Positions 12,116-22,570 of a DNA stretch of 64,000 nucleotides are shown in pieces. The notes beneath the pieces were generated by a model. The model did not search any database and was not told the DNA's origin. It saw only the letters and a program-made list of their open reading frames with translations. The stretch covers positions 310,001 to 374,000 of the forward strand of contig JAJTUP010000033.1 of the NCBI GenBank assembly GCA_021399435.1, written 5' to 3'. Positions within the stretch are counted from its first letter, which is position 1, and each line of letters begins with the position of its first letter. The DNA comes from Diaporthe sp. PMI_573. Lineage: Eukaryota > Ascomycota > Sordariomycetes > Diaporthales > Diaporthaceae. The position numbers were made by a program, and so were the translations under genes.

Positions 12116-13983
12116 GGTGAGGCGAGTGCCTGTAGACTGAGAAGGATTCTCTTGGAACGCGACGGGTATGTTTGTAGATGAGATATCAGAACCTCGTTAT
12201 AGGGGCCCAGTCTCCGCCGCAGAACACCAAGTGTTCGATATGCAACGGTGTTGTGTCAACCTTGCAGGTAGGCGCAGGGAGGCAGGTGTTGGGAAGGGCA
12301 GGGGCACACCACTGTGTACTGTAGAGCCCGAGCTTGGGAAAAGCGAGTAAACAGTAAGTAAGCAGTAGCTGTCACTGCTAAGATGTGTGCGATGCAATGT
12401 AATGGCGGGGTAGTGTAATGGTAGTACCAGTACGGAGGAGTAGTAGGAACAGTATTAGCGGCGGCTCTGGCTATTATCATTACTCCAAGAACAGGTTCAA
12501 TGTCTGTGCCCTGGGCGTCCCGGTAGCTGGGGGAAGATTGTTCTAGATGCTTGGCCGCCCGATGGTGGATGGCTGCGCCGGGTTGCTCGCAACCACGGGT
12601 GAGGCGTCGTAGGGTGACGGGGCCGGTGAAGGCAAGGGCGAGGGTACACCTATCACACCTGGCATATGCTGACCGACTGGACAGACTATTCCCGGGGGTC
12701 TCGTGAAAAGGGATGAGAAGGAGGCGAAGGAGAAAGTGCCGACTACGGACGGCGACGAGAGTTGCTGCTCCTCCTCCTCCTCCTCCTCCTCACCTCGCCT
12801 GCACCTGATCGCTTGATCAGCACTTTCTCCCCTCCCAAGCCATTGATATCATCCCTTCACACTGGGCTGACTTCCTCCGCCCTGTGTTACTGAGCCGAGA
12901 TCCAGTGACAAGAGCCCGTCTTACAACCAGAGTTGGGCTTGACATCATCCGCCAAGGGTCGTGCATACTGCGCAGTTGCAGATCCCTTGGGGAAGAAGTC
13001 CGGGGGAGAAAAGTCCGGGGCAAAGCATAACTAACTACCTCAACAGCTCCAACAGTCCAACCAATGCCCAGCCAAGCCCAGCCCAATCCGTCCTATCCAT
13101 CCATCCATCCATACAATCCAAGCCCGCCCTCCCCGGTGTCAGTGCCCCTGGACCCCTGGAGAATGCAACCCCGGCCGCAGCGGCTGCAGCCAGCCGATCG
13201 ATGCTTCCATGGGCAAAAGAAGGGGAAAGAAACGTGCAGCCTGCACCGTCCCGACCGGTGTTGGCCGACCCCGACAGAAACACACGCACAACCAACCTTT
13301 CGGATCGTTGCCCGGCGAGGTGACACAAGGGAAAGCAACACCAGGGCGACAGATTCCCGTCGGTCAGCACCCTCTCGTACTTTTGCGAGTCACAGAGTAT
13401 CGTGGGCTTAGCTGCCCGACGCTTCCCTTCCTGCCTGGCTTTCTTCTCACCTCATTAGATTAAATTTAGAACCATTTATGCATGCTTGTTGTGTTCGCAG
13501 CGGTGCCTATATCCACTTTAAAATAACCATTTCATGTGTGTGGTCTCGTATTGGAATGTTCCAGACCAACCGCACGTGGACTCGTCCAACATCGTCCAAA
13601 GCCGAGCTCGTGATTTCCAGAAAAGTGAAAACAACACCGCCATGTTTCCTCTCAATGCGGGAAATATTCCTTCCGTTGTTTCCTTGGGGTATCCTGTGCC
13701 TGCCCGTATATCTTATGAACAGCTGTTGCCTTTCCTAAAAGTGTCCAAACAAAAGAAACCTATTGCCTGCTGTTGCTGCCGCCCTGGCGCTTGTTTCCCA
13801 CCCTTTACGCCTGAAAGTTGCGTCTCCAACGAATGTGATAATGTGAGATTCAGTGTCTCGGTCGATGCGATTGGAATTTCGCGCCATCTTTTGCCTTGAT
13901 GCCGTTGCCTCAAGTCGCCATGGCAGTGATTTGCTTTACTACAGCAAGCAGTTGCTCCTCCGGAAGCCCTCGCCTTCTGGCCG
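12116..13983. other. Intergenic region upstream of the dehydrogenase gene
   Basis: This is the promoter side of the short-chain dehydrogenase and the 3' flank of the 1610-residue gene. It contains a CTC/CCT triplet run (about 12763-12792) and four ATCC units (13095-13112). No supported gene is seen. Confidence 0.6.
12763..12792. repeat. CTC/CCT triplet microsatellite
   Basis: This is a nearly pure CTC triplet run of about 30 bases, in the upstream region of the minus-strand dehydrogenase gene. Confidence 0.85.
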
Positions 13984-16900
13984 CTATTCATCAAGCTTGA
14001 ACATCTTTCTCAGTGCCCCAAATCTCTTCTTCTTCCTGCCGCCGGCGTCACTTCCGACGATGTCGGTATCGATCGTGCCTTGATGCGACATCGTCCTTCG
14101 CTGCAGGAACGAGGGTCTCGACAGCGACGGCTGTGACTTCGAGTGGCCCAAACCACTGGGACTCCTCTGCCCGTTCACAGCAGCAGCAGGCCCACCCTCC
14201 ACTACATGTGCGCCTTTGACATCTTCTGGTTTGCGGGTGGTCTCCTCCTCCTCAAGGGGTTCGTGCTCCGGCACGTCCTCGTTCAGTGGCCACGTTGCAC
14301 CACTGTCCGCCCTGTCACGCAGGCTGTTGGACCTCAGAGCACTTAGCTCGTCCGGCGTCCTCTCCAGGTTGGTGTCTGCCCTTGCCGCGCTCTCCCCCCG
14401 CTCGGGACGCGAGATGGCACCGCTGCCCTGCTTCTTGTTCCGACGTAGAACCGACGACATGAAGCTGCGGCGCGCGGGGCGATCCGCCCCTTGGTCAGCT
14501 CTGGGTAGCGAACCACGACCCGAACGGCTGCGTTTGATGCTGGCATCGGTCTGCGCCTGCGGTGTAGAAGCTGGGCCCGACGTGACACGATGGGATTTGT
14601 CGTCCTCGTGGTCCCTGACAGGCCCTTCTTCATCGGAAAGCTCTTCCTCCTCGGGCAGCGGCGGACTGGGAGGGGCGTTGCGCGGTCTAGTACCGCGCAT
14701 CGTCTTGGGCATGCTCAACGACGGCAGCGGCTCAAGACCGACGTCTTCGTCACTCGAATCGTCAAAGCGGCTAGAGAATCGGCGCGGTACATCCGCCTCA
14801 TCCTCGTCACTGGAATCATCGCCAAATCTGGACCCCTTCCTGCTCTTGGCTTTCTGCCCAAAGGAACCGGAGAAGCGCAAATAGCCCTTTCCGGAGTCCT
14901 GCGAGCTTCGGCGCTTGTTGGCGGGAGGACCGCCGCGGAGTGTTGTCCGCATTCTGCCATCCATGGTGACAGGAGGTTGGCCGCGGAGGGAAGAGCCGCC
15001 ACCACCGCCAGGGGACATAGACCGCAGCGACAATCGGCTTGGCTGCCTGTCTCGAGTAATCTCTGAATCCTGTGAACCATTGCCTGTTCTCATGGTCTTG
15101 CGAAAGCCAAATCCTTGACTTGCCGGCCTTGATCGCTTGAAGCTGCTTGCGCTAGAGTCTGAGCCATGGCGTCGCAAACTGGGTTGGGTGATGCTAGGTC
15201 CGCCTTCTGGCTCCGAGACAGCTCGCGAGTGCCTGTTCGGCCCTGTGATCTTGGTGGTGATACCCAAAGCTGGTGGAGGAGACGCCGGTTGCTGTGGGGT
15301 TGCAGCTGATCGGCCTGGCGCATCTGGACGTAGAGACTTGCGCATTCGTGTCCCGGTTTCGGCTGGCTGAGTGGGTTGGGAAGGGTTGCCGCCCGGAGAC
15401 CGCATGGTCTTGCGCAGCTTGGTGCCTGCTTCTGCCTTTTCAGAGGCCGGCGTACCACGGGGTTTGGATTGCTCCGCTGAGCTGTAGTCCTCCGCCTTGG
15501 ATCCTGGCTTGACCATGTAAAGCCGTTCCTGGTCAACAGCCGCTCTCTGCTTCTCAATGACCTTCTTCTCCGCGTTTCTCTTTTCGATCGATTTCTTTCT
15601 TCTCGGTTTCTTCACATCCGGCTTCACATCCTCGAGATCACCCTCAGCACCAGCCTCTTCAGATGCTTCCTTCTCCAGCTGAGCCCTTTTCTCGGCGGTT
15701 AGACTCCTCCAGTAAGCCTTGGCAGCTTCCCAGTCGTCAATCGGCCCGGATACTCCTTTATTCTGTATCGCGGCGATTGCCGCTGATTCGTGTCCGGGTG
15801 CCTTCAGTGGAAGGCTTAGTGTCGGAGACTCGGCGATATGCGCCTGCTCCTTGCCGATACCAGATGGCGGGCTGCCAAGGACAGCATCAAGTGACTGAAA
15901 ACCGTCACCTTCGAGATCCAACGGGTCCTCGTATGCATCGCTATAAACACTGTTCCCATCTGATTCATCCGTGAGATCCTCGGCGGCTGGCGTGGTGGCT
16001 AGAACGGTGCTAGGAGTATGCACTGTGTCTGTCGCATCCTCTTTTTGGACCACAGGCTCAAATGCCACCTGTCTTGCTGCCGCAGACGAATCTGTTACTT
16101 TCGCATCGTGGGCTGCATACTTGTTCTCAGCATCTGACTCGGCGTCCGTCTCTGGAAACTCGCCCGGGAAACGATAGGAGGCTCGGCCTTGCTCCGACTC
16201 GACGATACGTGGGCTGGGCTGAGTGACAGAGATAGCAGGCACGTCGGCAGACGCATCGTGTAGGTCCCCGCCGAAGTCCTTAACATCGCTGGCAACCTGC
16301 TCGCCTCCTGCTGGCTCATATGTTGAACCATTGGAGGGTTTCCAGTCAGGCACCAGCGTCGAAGCCTCGCTAACTCGACTTTCGTCCGCCTGTAGCCTGG
16401 GCGTATCTGCCATGAGCGCAGCCTCACTGTCGTCGCTCGCAGTATCCGAGGCATATCCGCTGCCTTCGACGGATGTGACCACAGGCGGCAGGGGCTCTCG
16501 GAACTTGGAAATGTTAGCCTCATTCTTGGGTTCGTGCTCGTGGATCATTGCACCCGGAGCACGGTCGCTAGAGTGGCCCACAGGATCAACGTCTTCCCCA
16601 AGAGGCTCCGGAGTAGGAGGCTCCGACTCCTCGTGGACTGGCTCGTGAGGCCTAACAAGCGGGCGCTCCTCTGGCTCTTTGGTTGATTGTTTCCTGCCTC
16701 TCACGCTGCCAAACGTAGGCAGCATTGGTCTTGGCTTCATGCCCTCGTCGTCCTCTAAAGGTATTGCGTCTTTCTTCTTGCCTATCCCCAGGCTGCTGTA
16801 CCACGGTCGTCTGCTCGCCACTTGTGGACTTGGCGGTAATGGACTGTCCGTCTCAGCGCTCCCAGCCGCCTCACCAACAACAACCGTATTGCCATCGTCA

Positions 16901-18816
16901 AAGCTGACACGGACTGACTTCTTCCGAGGCAGTATCTGTTCATGCGAAGGAATACCGGCCTCAGACCCGTCCGAGGCTGCATCTGCGGGCGATGCTCCAC
17001 GAGATGGACTCTGGTGTTTCAAGGCAGACTTTCTTGGAGATATTGATCTTGGCGGAGGCTCATGCCGTACGGTCAGGCTGTCGTGTACTGGACCAAAGCG
17101 GGCACTGCGCACGGGGCTCTTTGAATGATTCCTGAAATCGCGTCGGATGTTTTGCACGCCTTGAGATTCGGCGACCACTTCGCTTTCATCCCGCGTAATG
17201 GCCCCGGGCTCCGTCGATGATGAAGGTGGAGCTGCGGCAAGCTCGATCGGTATCGCAGTGGGCGGACGGGTTGGCTCAACCGGTGCATCCTCTGTGAGGT
17301 CGCTCCGAGGTGGAGATGGGACGCCATGAGCGTAGACGTTCTGTCGAGCAGGCACGGAATCTAGAGCAGCAGAAGGTTTTTGGGGCGTCGATACACGGTC
17401 CGGCGCTTCAAGCTCAATCTCGGACTCCAAACCCTCCGATTCTGACTCTTCTCTTACCACGGGTGGTCTCCTCTGCAGGCTGGTCTCTTGTCGGTCGACA
17501 GTCGGGGAATGCGACTCAGGAACCACTTCTGACGCGTTAGAAGCAGGCGACATTGATGTTTGCGCATATCGAGTCTGTGATGGCGGAACGCCCATCTTTT
17601 GCTCTGTCACTGGGGCACTGGGAGCTGTTTCCGAGGAGGGCTGGTCGATTTCATCTTCTGGATCATGTGTCACACTCCGTCTGTCGTCTGCCTGATGCGA
17701 TCGAAGAGAGGTAGCTGCAGCCACCTGTGCGGCGTTGGTAGGACCGGATTCCACCGCACTACCCTGGGATCGACCGACAGTACCCTTAGCCAGATGCGAG
17801 CCAGTCCGAGCAGGTACGTGTTTCTTCTTCCTCGGCTTTGTTTCAGAAGCTGTCTGTATCCTCTGTTCAAGGGCCGACAGATCGGCCTGAGGTATCATTC
17901 TCCTAGAATTCGGGTCATAGACAAGCGTCTGATCCGTGGTCACGGACGAAGATCGTGCTGACCTGGCGGAGCCTCCCCGTTGGGGAGAAATTGTCGAGCT
18001 CCTTCGCTTGGGTCTCACGCGAGGTTCGGGCACAGAGACCGGCGGCTGCGGTGCTTCCTCAGGCCTGGCGGCGGTAGGGCTGCGGATCCGCGCAGGATAT
18101 GAGAAGTTCACCGGCGATCCACGGCTGCCCGGCCTCTCCAAACTGTCGCGTTGTTGCGCATGTGTCTGTATCTGTGCCGTCGGCGATGTCGACATTACCG
18201 CATCCGAGGTCCTCACATTGGCCGGGTCACCCGTCTTAGCCGCGCCGAACCAACTTCCGCCGGCCTTGTTGGCCTTCTGCGACGCCGTCCTCACAGGCGC
18301 GGTGACTATCCCAAGACTCTTGGGCTTTTGTCTCGCCTGAGCGGCCTGCATGTTGACACTCTGCGGTATGGCTGGCACAGGGGGCGCCATGTCGTCGGAT
18401 TGATACGAGTTCCTCGGTATTCCACTACTACTCAGGGACCGCTGAGGCTGCGCTCCAGGTGACGGCGACCGGAACGTGCGCTCTGTCATGGAACCGGAGC
18501 TGCCCTGCCTCCTGAGCTGCCCTCCCGGTCGGGCTGAGGAGTCGGGCGTGCTCTTTCCGGCGGACGAGGATCGCGACGCACTCCTCCGCGTGGTCCTCTT
18601 GGTCTGGACCTCTGCGACGTTGGTGGGCGTGGTGGGGCGGGCCTTGAGGGCGGCGGCGGCGGCGGCAGCACTCAGCGAGGAAGTGCTTGACTCGCGGCGG
18701 GTGAAGGCTGAAATGGCAGCAGTAGCTGCGCTGGGGCTTGCGGTGGAAGCATTGAGAGGCTGTGAGGAGATGGAAGAAGTAGAGTTAGCCCGAGATGCGC
18801 GGCTGAGGATGGCCAT
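13984..18816 (-). CDS. Large disordered fungal protein of unknown function (1610 aa)
   Basis: This single uninterrupted frame of 1610 residues starts at an ATG and is by far the longest in the window. The N-terminus has Ser-rich segments, an alanine run near residue 55 and a following TNVAEVQTKR motif. Most of the rest is rich in Ser, Pro, Glu, Asp and Arg and is predicted disordered, with many Ser-Pro sites. One short ordered segment near residue 1040 (DDWEAAKAYWRSLTAEKRAQLEKEA) is followed by a Lys/Arg-rich helix. The protein ends in a basic amphipathic stretch, KKKRFGALRKMFKLDE, which could bind acidic membrane or protein surfaces. Eisosome- or cortex-associated scaffold proteins have a similar layout, but I cannot assign a family. 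The coding status is very secure. Confidence 0.9.
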   Translation of the reverse strand: MAILSRASRANSTSSISSQPLNASTASPSAATAAISAFTRRESSTSSLSAAAAAAALKARPTTPTNVAEVQTKRTTRRSASRSSSAGKSTPDSSARPGGQLRRQGSSGSMTERTFRSPSPGAQPQRSLSSSGIPRNSYQSDDMAPPVPAIPQSVNMQAAQARQKPKSLGIVTAPVRTASQKANKAGGSWFGAAKTGDPANVRTSDAVMSTSPTAQIQTHAQQRDSLERPGSRGSPVNFSYPARIRSPTAARPEEAPQPPVSVPEPRVRPKRRSSTISPQRGGSARSARSSSVTTDQTLVYDPNSRRMIPQADLSALEQRIQTASETKPRKKKHVPARTGSHLAKGTVGRSQGSAVESGPTNAAQVAAATSLRSHQADDRRSVTHDPEDEIDQPSSETAPSAPVTEQKMGVPPSQTRYAQTSMSPASNASEVVPESHSPTVDRQETSLQRRPPVVREESESEGLESEIELEAPDRVSTPQKPSAALDSVPARQNVYAHGVPSPPRSDLTEDAPVEPTRPPTAIPIELAAAPPSSSTEPGAITRDESEVVAESQGVQNIRRDFRNHSKSPVRSARFGPVHDSLTVRHEPPPRSISPRKSALKHQSPSRGASPADAASDGSEAGIPSHEQILPRKKSVRVSFDDGNTVVVGEAAGSAETDSPLPPSPQVASRRPWYSSLGIGKKKDAIPLEDDEGMKPRPMLPTFGSVRGRKQSTKEPEERPLVRPHEPVHEESEPPTPEPLGEDVDPVGHSSDRAPGAMIHEHEPKNEANISKFREPLPPVVTSVEGSGYASDTASDDSEAALMADTPRLQADESRVSEASTLVPDWKPSNGSTYEPAGGEQVASDVKDFGGDLHDASADVPAISVTQPSPRIVESEQGRASYRFPGEFPETDAESDAENKYAAHDAKVTDSSAAARQVAFEPVVQKEDATDTVHTPSTVLATTPAAEDLTDESDGNSVYSDAYEDPLDLEGDGFQSLDAVLGSPPSGIGKEQAHIAESPTLSLPLKAPGHESAAIAAIQNKGVSGPIDDWEAAKAYWRSLTAEKRAQLEKEASEEAGAEGDLEDVKPDVKKPRRKKSIEKRNAEKKVIEKQRAAVDQERLYMVKPGSKAEDYSSAEQSKPRGTPASEKAEAGTKLRKTMRSPGGNPSQPTQPAETGTRMRKSLRPDAPGRSAATPQQPASPPPALGITTKITGPNRHSRAVSEPEGGPSITQPSLRRHGSDSSASSFKRSRPASQGFGFRKTMRTGNGSQDSEITRDRQPSRLSLRSMSPGGGGGSSLRGQPPVTMDGRMRTTLRGGPPANKRRSSQDSGKGYLRFSGSFGQKAKSRKGSRFGDDSSDEDEADVPRRFSSRFDDSSDEDVGLEPLPSLSMPKTMRGTRPRNAPPSPPLPEEEELSDEEGPVRDHEDDKSHRVTSGPASTPQAQTDASIKRSRSGRGSLPRADQGADRPARRSFMSSVLRRNKKQGSGAISRPERGESAARADTNLERTPDELSALRSNSLRDRADSGATWPLNEDVPEHEPLEEEETTRKPEDVKGAHVVEGGPAAAVNGQRSPSGLGHSKSQPSLSRPSFLQRRTMSHQGTIDTDIVGSDAGGRKKKRFGALRKMFKLDE

Positions 18817-20688
18817 GGCGGCGAAAGGCTATCTAAATCAAACAGGGGTGGGCAGAGAGCATTGTCCAGCCGGGCCTGTGGAGGGACGGGAAGCGGATGC
18901 CGCAGGATATACTGCACTTCCACTCCCAAGAGGTGAATCCAGCTGTTCCATGACCAGTCCACCGACGTTGGAACTGTGCGACAAAGGAGAAACGGCGGCG
19001 GGCACTCGACGTACCGGATTGGGTGGGCGACGTCGTCTAGACCCGAACATGGCTTCTCGTTACTTCGCTACCGGGTACGACCGTGCATTGTATGGTATTG
19101 TATTGTCACATGCGCCTAAGCCTGGCGAGAATCGAGCGGGCGAGCGAACAGCAGACTAAGAATTGGGGCTAACAGGGAGAAGGTGAAGGGAACTTGAGCT
19201 AGGTCGCGATGGTCAGGGAAGACGATGCACGCAGGCTGGGTGGGAGGAGCGGAACAGAAACAGATGACGATGCCCGGGCTCCCGATGCTGGTCGGCACCC
19301 AAGTGATCGACAAGAGTGGCCGAGCTGGGACTGGGCGGGCCTAAAAAAGCTCGGGCGCTAGGGTTGACTCTGGCACCCTGGCACTCTGGCCTGTCTGGCA
19401 GTCTGGGTCGAGTTGGGCCCGCCAAGCACTGACACCGCCTGGGGCCCGTAGCAGGGGGGTGTTGTCGATCCACTGATGCTCATCGGGGAATCCTGAGGGG
19501 TCCTGCCTGGCCTGCCTGGCCTGCCCGGGTAACACAGCCTTCGTCTCCCATTACGACAAAATTACCAGAGCATGGCAGAGCATGTGAGCGATGAGTCCAT
19601 CCAGACGGACCTTGTAGCCAGAAAACATGTCTAGGGGTAGAGCTCCTGTCCCAGCGTCGTCTATCATCTCGGCTCGACCCGATTGTTCATCCTGTTGTTC
19701 TACCGCGACATCTCGTCGTCCCCCGGCTCGGTAGTCACTCACCACGCGCCCGGATGTGCCGGTCGACGCCTGGTCGACCGTCCATAGTCGACCAAATTGC
19801 CCCCCTGTGGGTAGAGGGTACCTACCCCCAAGCCGTTCTGGTTTGGGGTTGACTCTTTTCGGCTTACCTCGACTGTTTCTTCTCTGCGCCACCTACACAG
19901 TAGACGAGCTTGGAGGGGTCATACGTCATAGCTCGTCCCCGGCGGCCTGGCGCATGCGCTGTCCGAAGCTCGACCGTGCTATGTACACGTAATTTTGGTG
20001 GCTCCAACAACACCTGATTACTCATCTGGTCAACGACATGCAAACGACGCATCAAACTGTCGCAGGACTCAGTCGTTGCTGTGCGGACGAGAAGGCTCAG
20101 TAGGACCCGCCACCATTTGCACGGTTGGCCTGTTCTTCTGAGGCTTCTCATACATTGGCTCTATCGATCATCTGGGTATACTTGTGAGGAGTTGAGGATC
20201 AACGTTCGAGTCCGTCCCAAGCGCCTATTCCTTAGAGGCGCCCAGCCCTCTCACAACCGGGGGGCTCAGTCTCCCCATGTTCCAGCACTCTCACTCCTGG
20301 GAAGGTCGTCCCATGGTGTTCATTTTGGGATTCTCTAATCTCATGCGCAGAAGAGCGGGGTTATGTAGCATTCTCGGGCGCCGGCTCGCAACGCCTCAGT
20401 TCCAGGTGACCTCATCTTCGCTCCCTCTTGCCCGTGAGCATCTGTCCCCAGGGATACATAGCAGAGGTTGTTGAGATTCCGTCCGTCGATATTGCTTGTC
20501 CCGTGAGACACTGTCGCTGGCGCCACCGCAGAGAGCGCACAGATCAGGCCGTGGTGGATTCTCCACAGCTGCTGCCTGTTGCGTTTGGTTCCGAAACGGA
20601 AACAAAAAAAGAAAAAAAGCGAAAGCGATCATCCCATGCCCTTGTATCTCTTGGGTGGAGCCACTTGGGGGAGGGAGGATACGGGCCT
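18817..20688. other. Intergenic region between two minus-strand genes
   Basis: This is upstream DNA of the 1610-residue gene and the 3' flank of the next. It contains short repeated words such as GCCTGCCTGGCC near 19500. No frame with domain-like composition is seen on either strand. Confidence 0.6.
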
Positions 20689-22570
20689 TTAGATTTTGCC
20701 CTGTGTTCCCTCGATTTGCACTGCTCCTGCCCCGTATCCCGTGACCCCTCCACCGCCTGCACCACCGCCATGATCCTGTTCTTGCGTGCCGGATAGTGTC
20801 TTTGGGGAACGACCAAATTCGGCCGGTGGTTGGCTTGGATCAAGATCGTAACTGCCCTCTTCCTCGTAATCCCCATCGTCGAATACGTCGCTCTGCGTAT
20901 CCTGACTCTGCGTGTGGCTCATCGACGGTGCTGCGTGGGCGTCATTGGGATGACTGTGCACGCTATTGCCATTTCCGTTGGTACTGGCGTTGTTGGCACT
21001 GTTCTTGGATGGCGCCTTGCTCTTCTTGCCCTTGCGGCTTCTCGCCTTGGCCTTCTCCCATACACGACGTCGTTCCTCCTCTTGCTGGCGAATTTTCCTG
21101 TCCTTGATCTCGTACTGTCGAATCAGAGCCACCGGGGGGTAGCCAAAAATGCGCTCGTACTCGCAAAATTCGCAAATCCATTGATCCTCCAGCTTGGGCG
21201 GATTGAGGAAGTTCTGTCGAGCAGTCCCCTCGCGACGCTTCCTGGCTTGGAGGTGCAAGTCTCTGGTCGCCCGGCGCCGGTTTCTCCGTTCAAGAGTCGC
21301 CGCTGACTGAGGAGCTTCGCCTCGCAAGCTGCTTTCCGAGGGGGCGCCTTCTTGTCCGGCAGCACCCGTGGCGCCGACCTGTTGGTTGGGCTGACCAGCA
21401 GGCGGGTTCGTGTAGCTCCCTGCCGCTGCTTGGTTGTAATCCATTGCTGCTGAATCAGAAAGTTTGGGGTCGGAACCTGGCCAGGCTAGAGTTCCTGGGA
21501 CTTGAGAGTCGCATGTGAAGGTGAATTGCGTCGTTGCCGGGTTCGACTTGACCGACTGCTGTTGGTGAAGTAGGCTGGTGTTTTCCTGACCCTCTAGGGC
21601 GGGGAGTTTTTCTGCGTTGGCAATCGCGTTAGAAATAATGCCGGTGCTTTGGGCTTGAGGACAAAGACAACGTCAGTTTGACTCCAAAGTTGGCAAACAA
21701 AACCACTCGAGTTTCTGGGGTTGACCAGTTTAAGGCGAGCTTTATTCTTCAAAGAGCAACTCCGGCCGCAACTCGAGACTTACCTGCGGGGGACCAGTGA
21801 CCTGAACGATTCTTAGAATTCCGGCCCAGCCAGTTGCCGCTAGCATCTGAGAGAGTCTGCAACGGGCTCCTACCATTTCTTGCCCTTCCAAATCGGCCCC
21901 GCCCAGGACCAGAGACGTTTTGGCCAGCAGACATGAAACTTCCCGATCCGTAGTAGGGCACTGAAGTAGAACTTCCATTCTCTCCTGGCCTGCCCGGTAT
22001 TACCGCCAGTCCAGGGGTCACGGCGTGGATGTCGTCTAATCCGTGGTCGCTAGGGCCATGTGCCCCGTTCATCTCCCCTGCCGTCGGGATCTTCCTCTTC
22101 TTTTTGTTATTTGTGTTCTCGAAAGAGTCATACCCGTCGGCTGACGATGCTGCCGAGGGCGGAGGCTGTAGCGTATGACCCTGCCGCGTAGTATCGGATG
22201 TCTGCAGCAGCCGCGGCGACCGACCGAGAGATTCTGTTGGTGGGCGGGCCACGACAGCTCTCCTGGTGGACACCTCGTCCATCTCACAGGCGGCACTTGC
22301 CCCATTTCTGCGAGGTGTGGGACGGCCCGAGAGATCTGGACGAGAGTCCCTGACGCCTGAGCTCGACTCTTCTTCCGACAGCGCCCCTTTGAGGTTACAT
22401 GGGTATGAAAACAGAGCGGGCGCCGGCTGGCGTGTTGGTGGATATTCGATCGAGTCAGCGACCTCGGGCGACAGACGTTCGCGCAGACGACGTTTAGGAA
22501 GCGGTCGGATTGGTCGATCTGAGCGGTCGTTGTGGTAGACTGGAGTAGAAGGTACAGTATCTGAAGCCAT
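20689..22570 (-). CDS. Conserved fungal protein of unknown function, two exons
   Basis: Two separate frames join through one 130-bp intron (21654-21783, donor GTAAGT, acceptor TCAAG). Exon 1 ends at 21784 in phase 1, and exon 2 then stays open from 21653 to the stop. The product is 583 residues. The first 260 residues are basic and Ser/Pro-rich (RPIRPLPKRRLRERLSP near the start). The second half holds the only ordered part: EDQWICEFCEYERIFGYPPV, then a charged helix (IKDRKIRQQEEERRRVWEKAKAR) and a Lys-rich, Asn/Ser-rich tail. The CxxC pair could bind metal, but no partner pair is seen. I chose ATG 22570 because the sequence before it looks like leader DNA. An in-frame ATG at 22795 would add about 75 residues with a hydrophobic helix. 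Confidence 0.8.

Noticed and set aside
12400..12440. tRNA A-box-like word (GTAGTGTAATGGTAG)
   Set aside because: No T-loop or acceptor stem at the proper distance.
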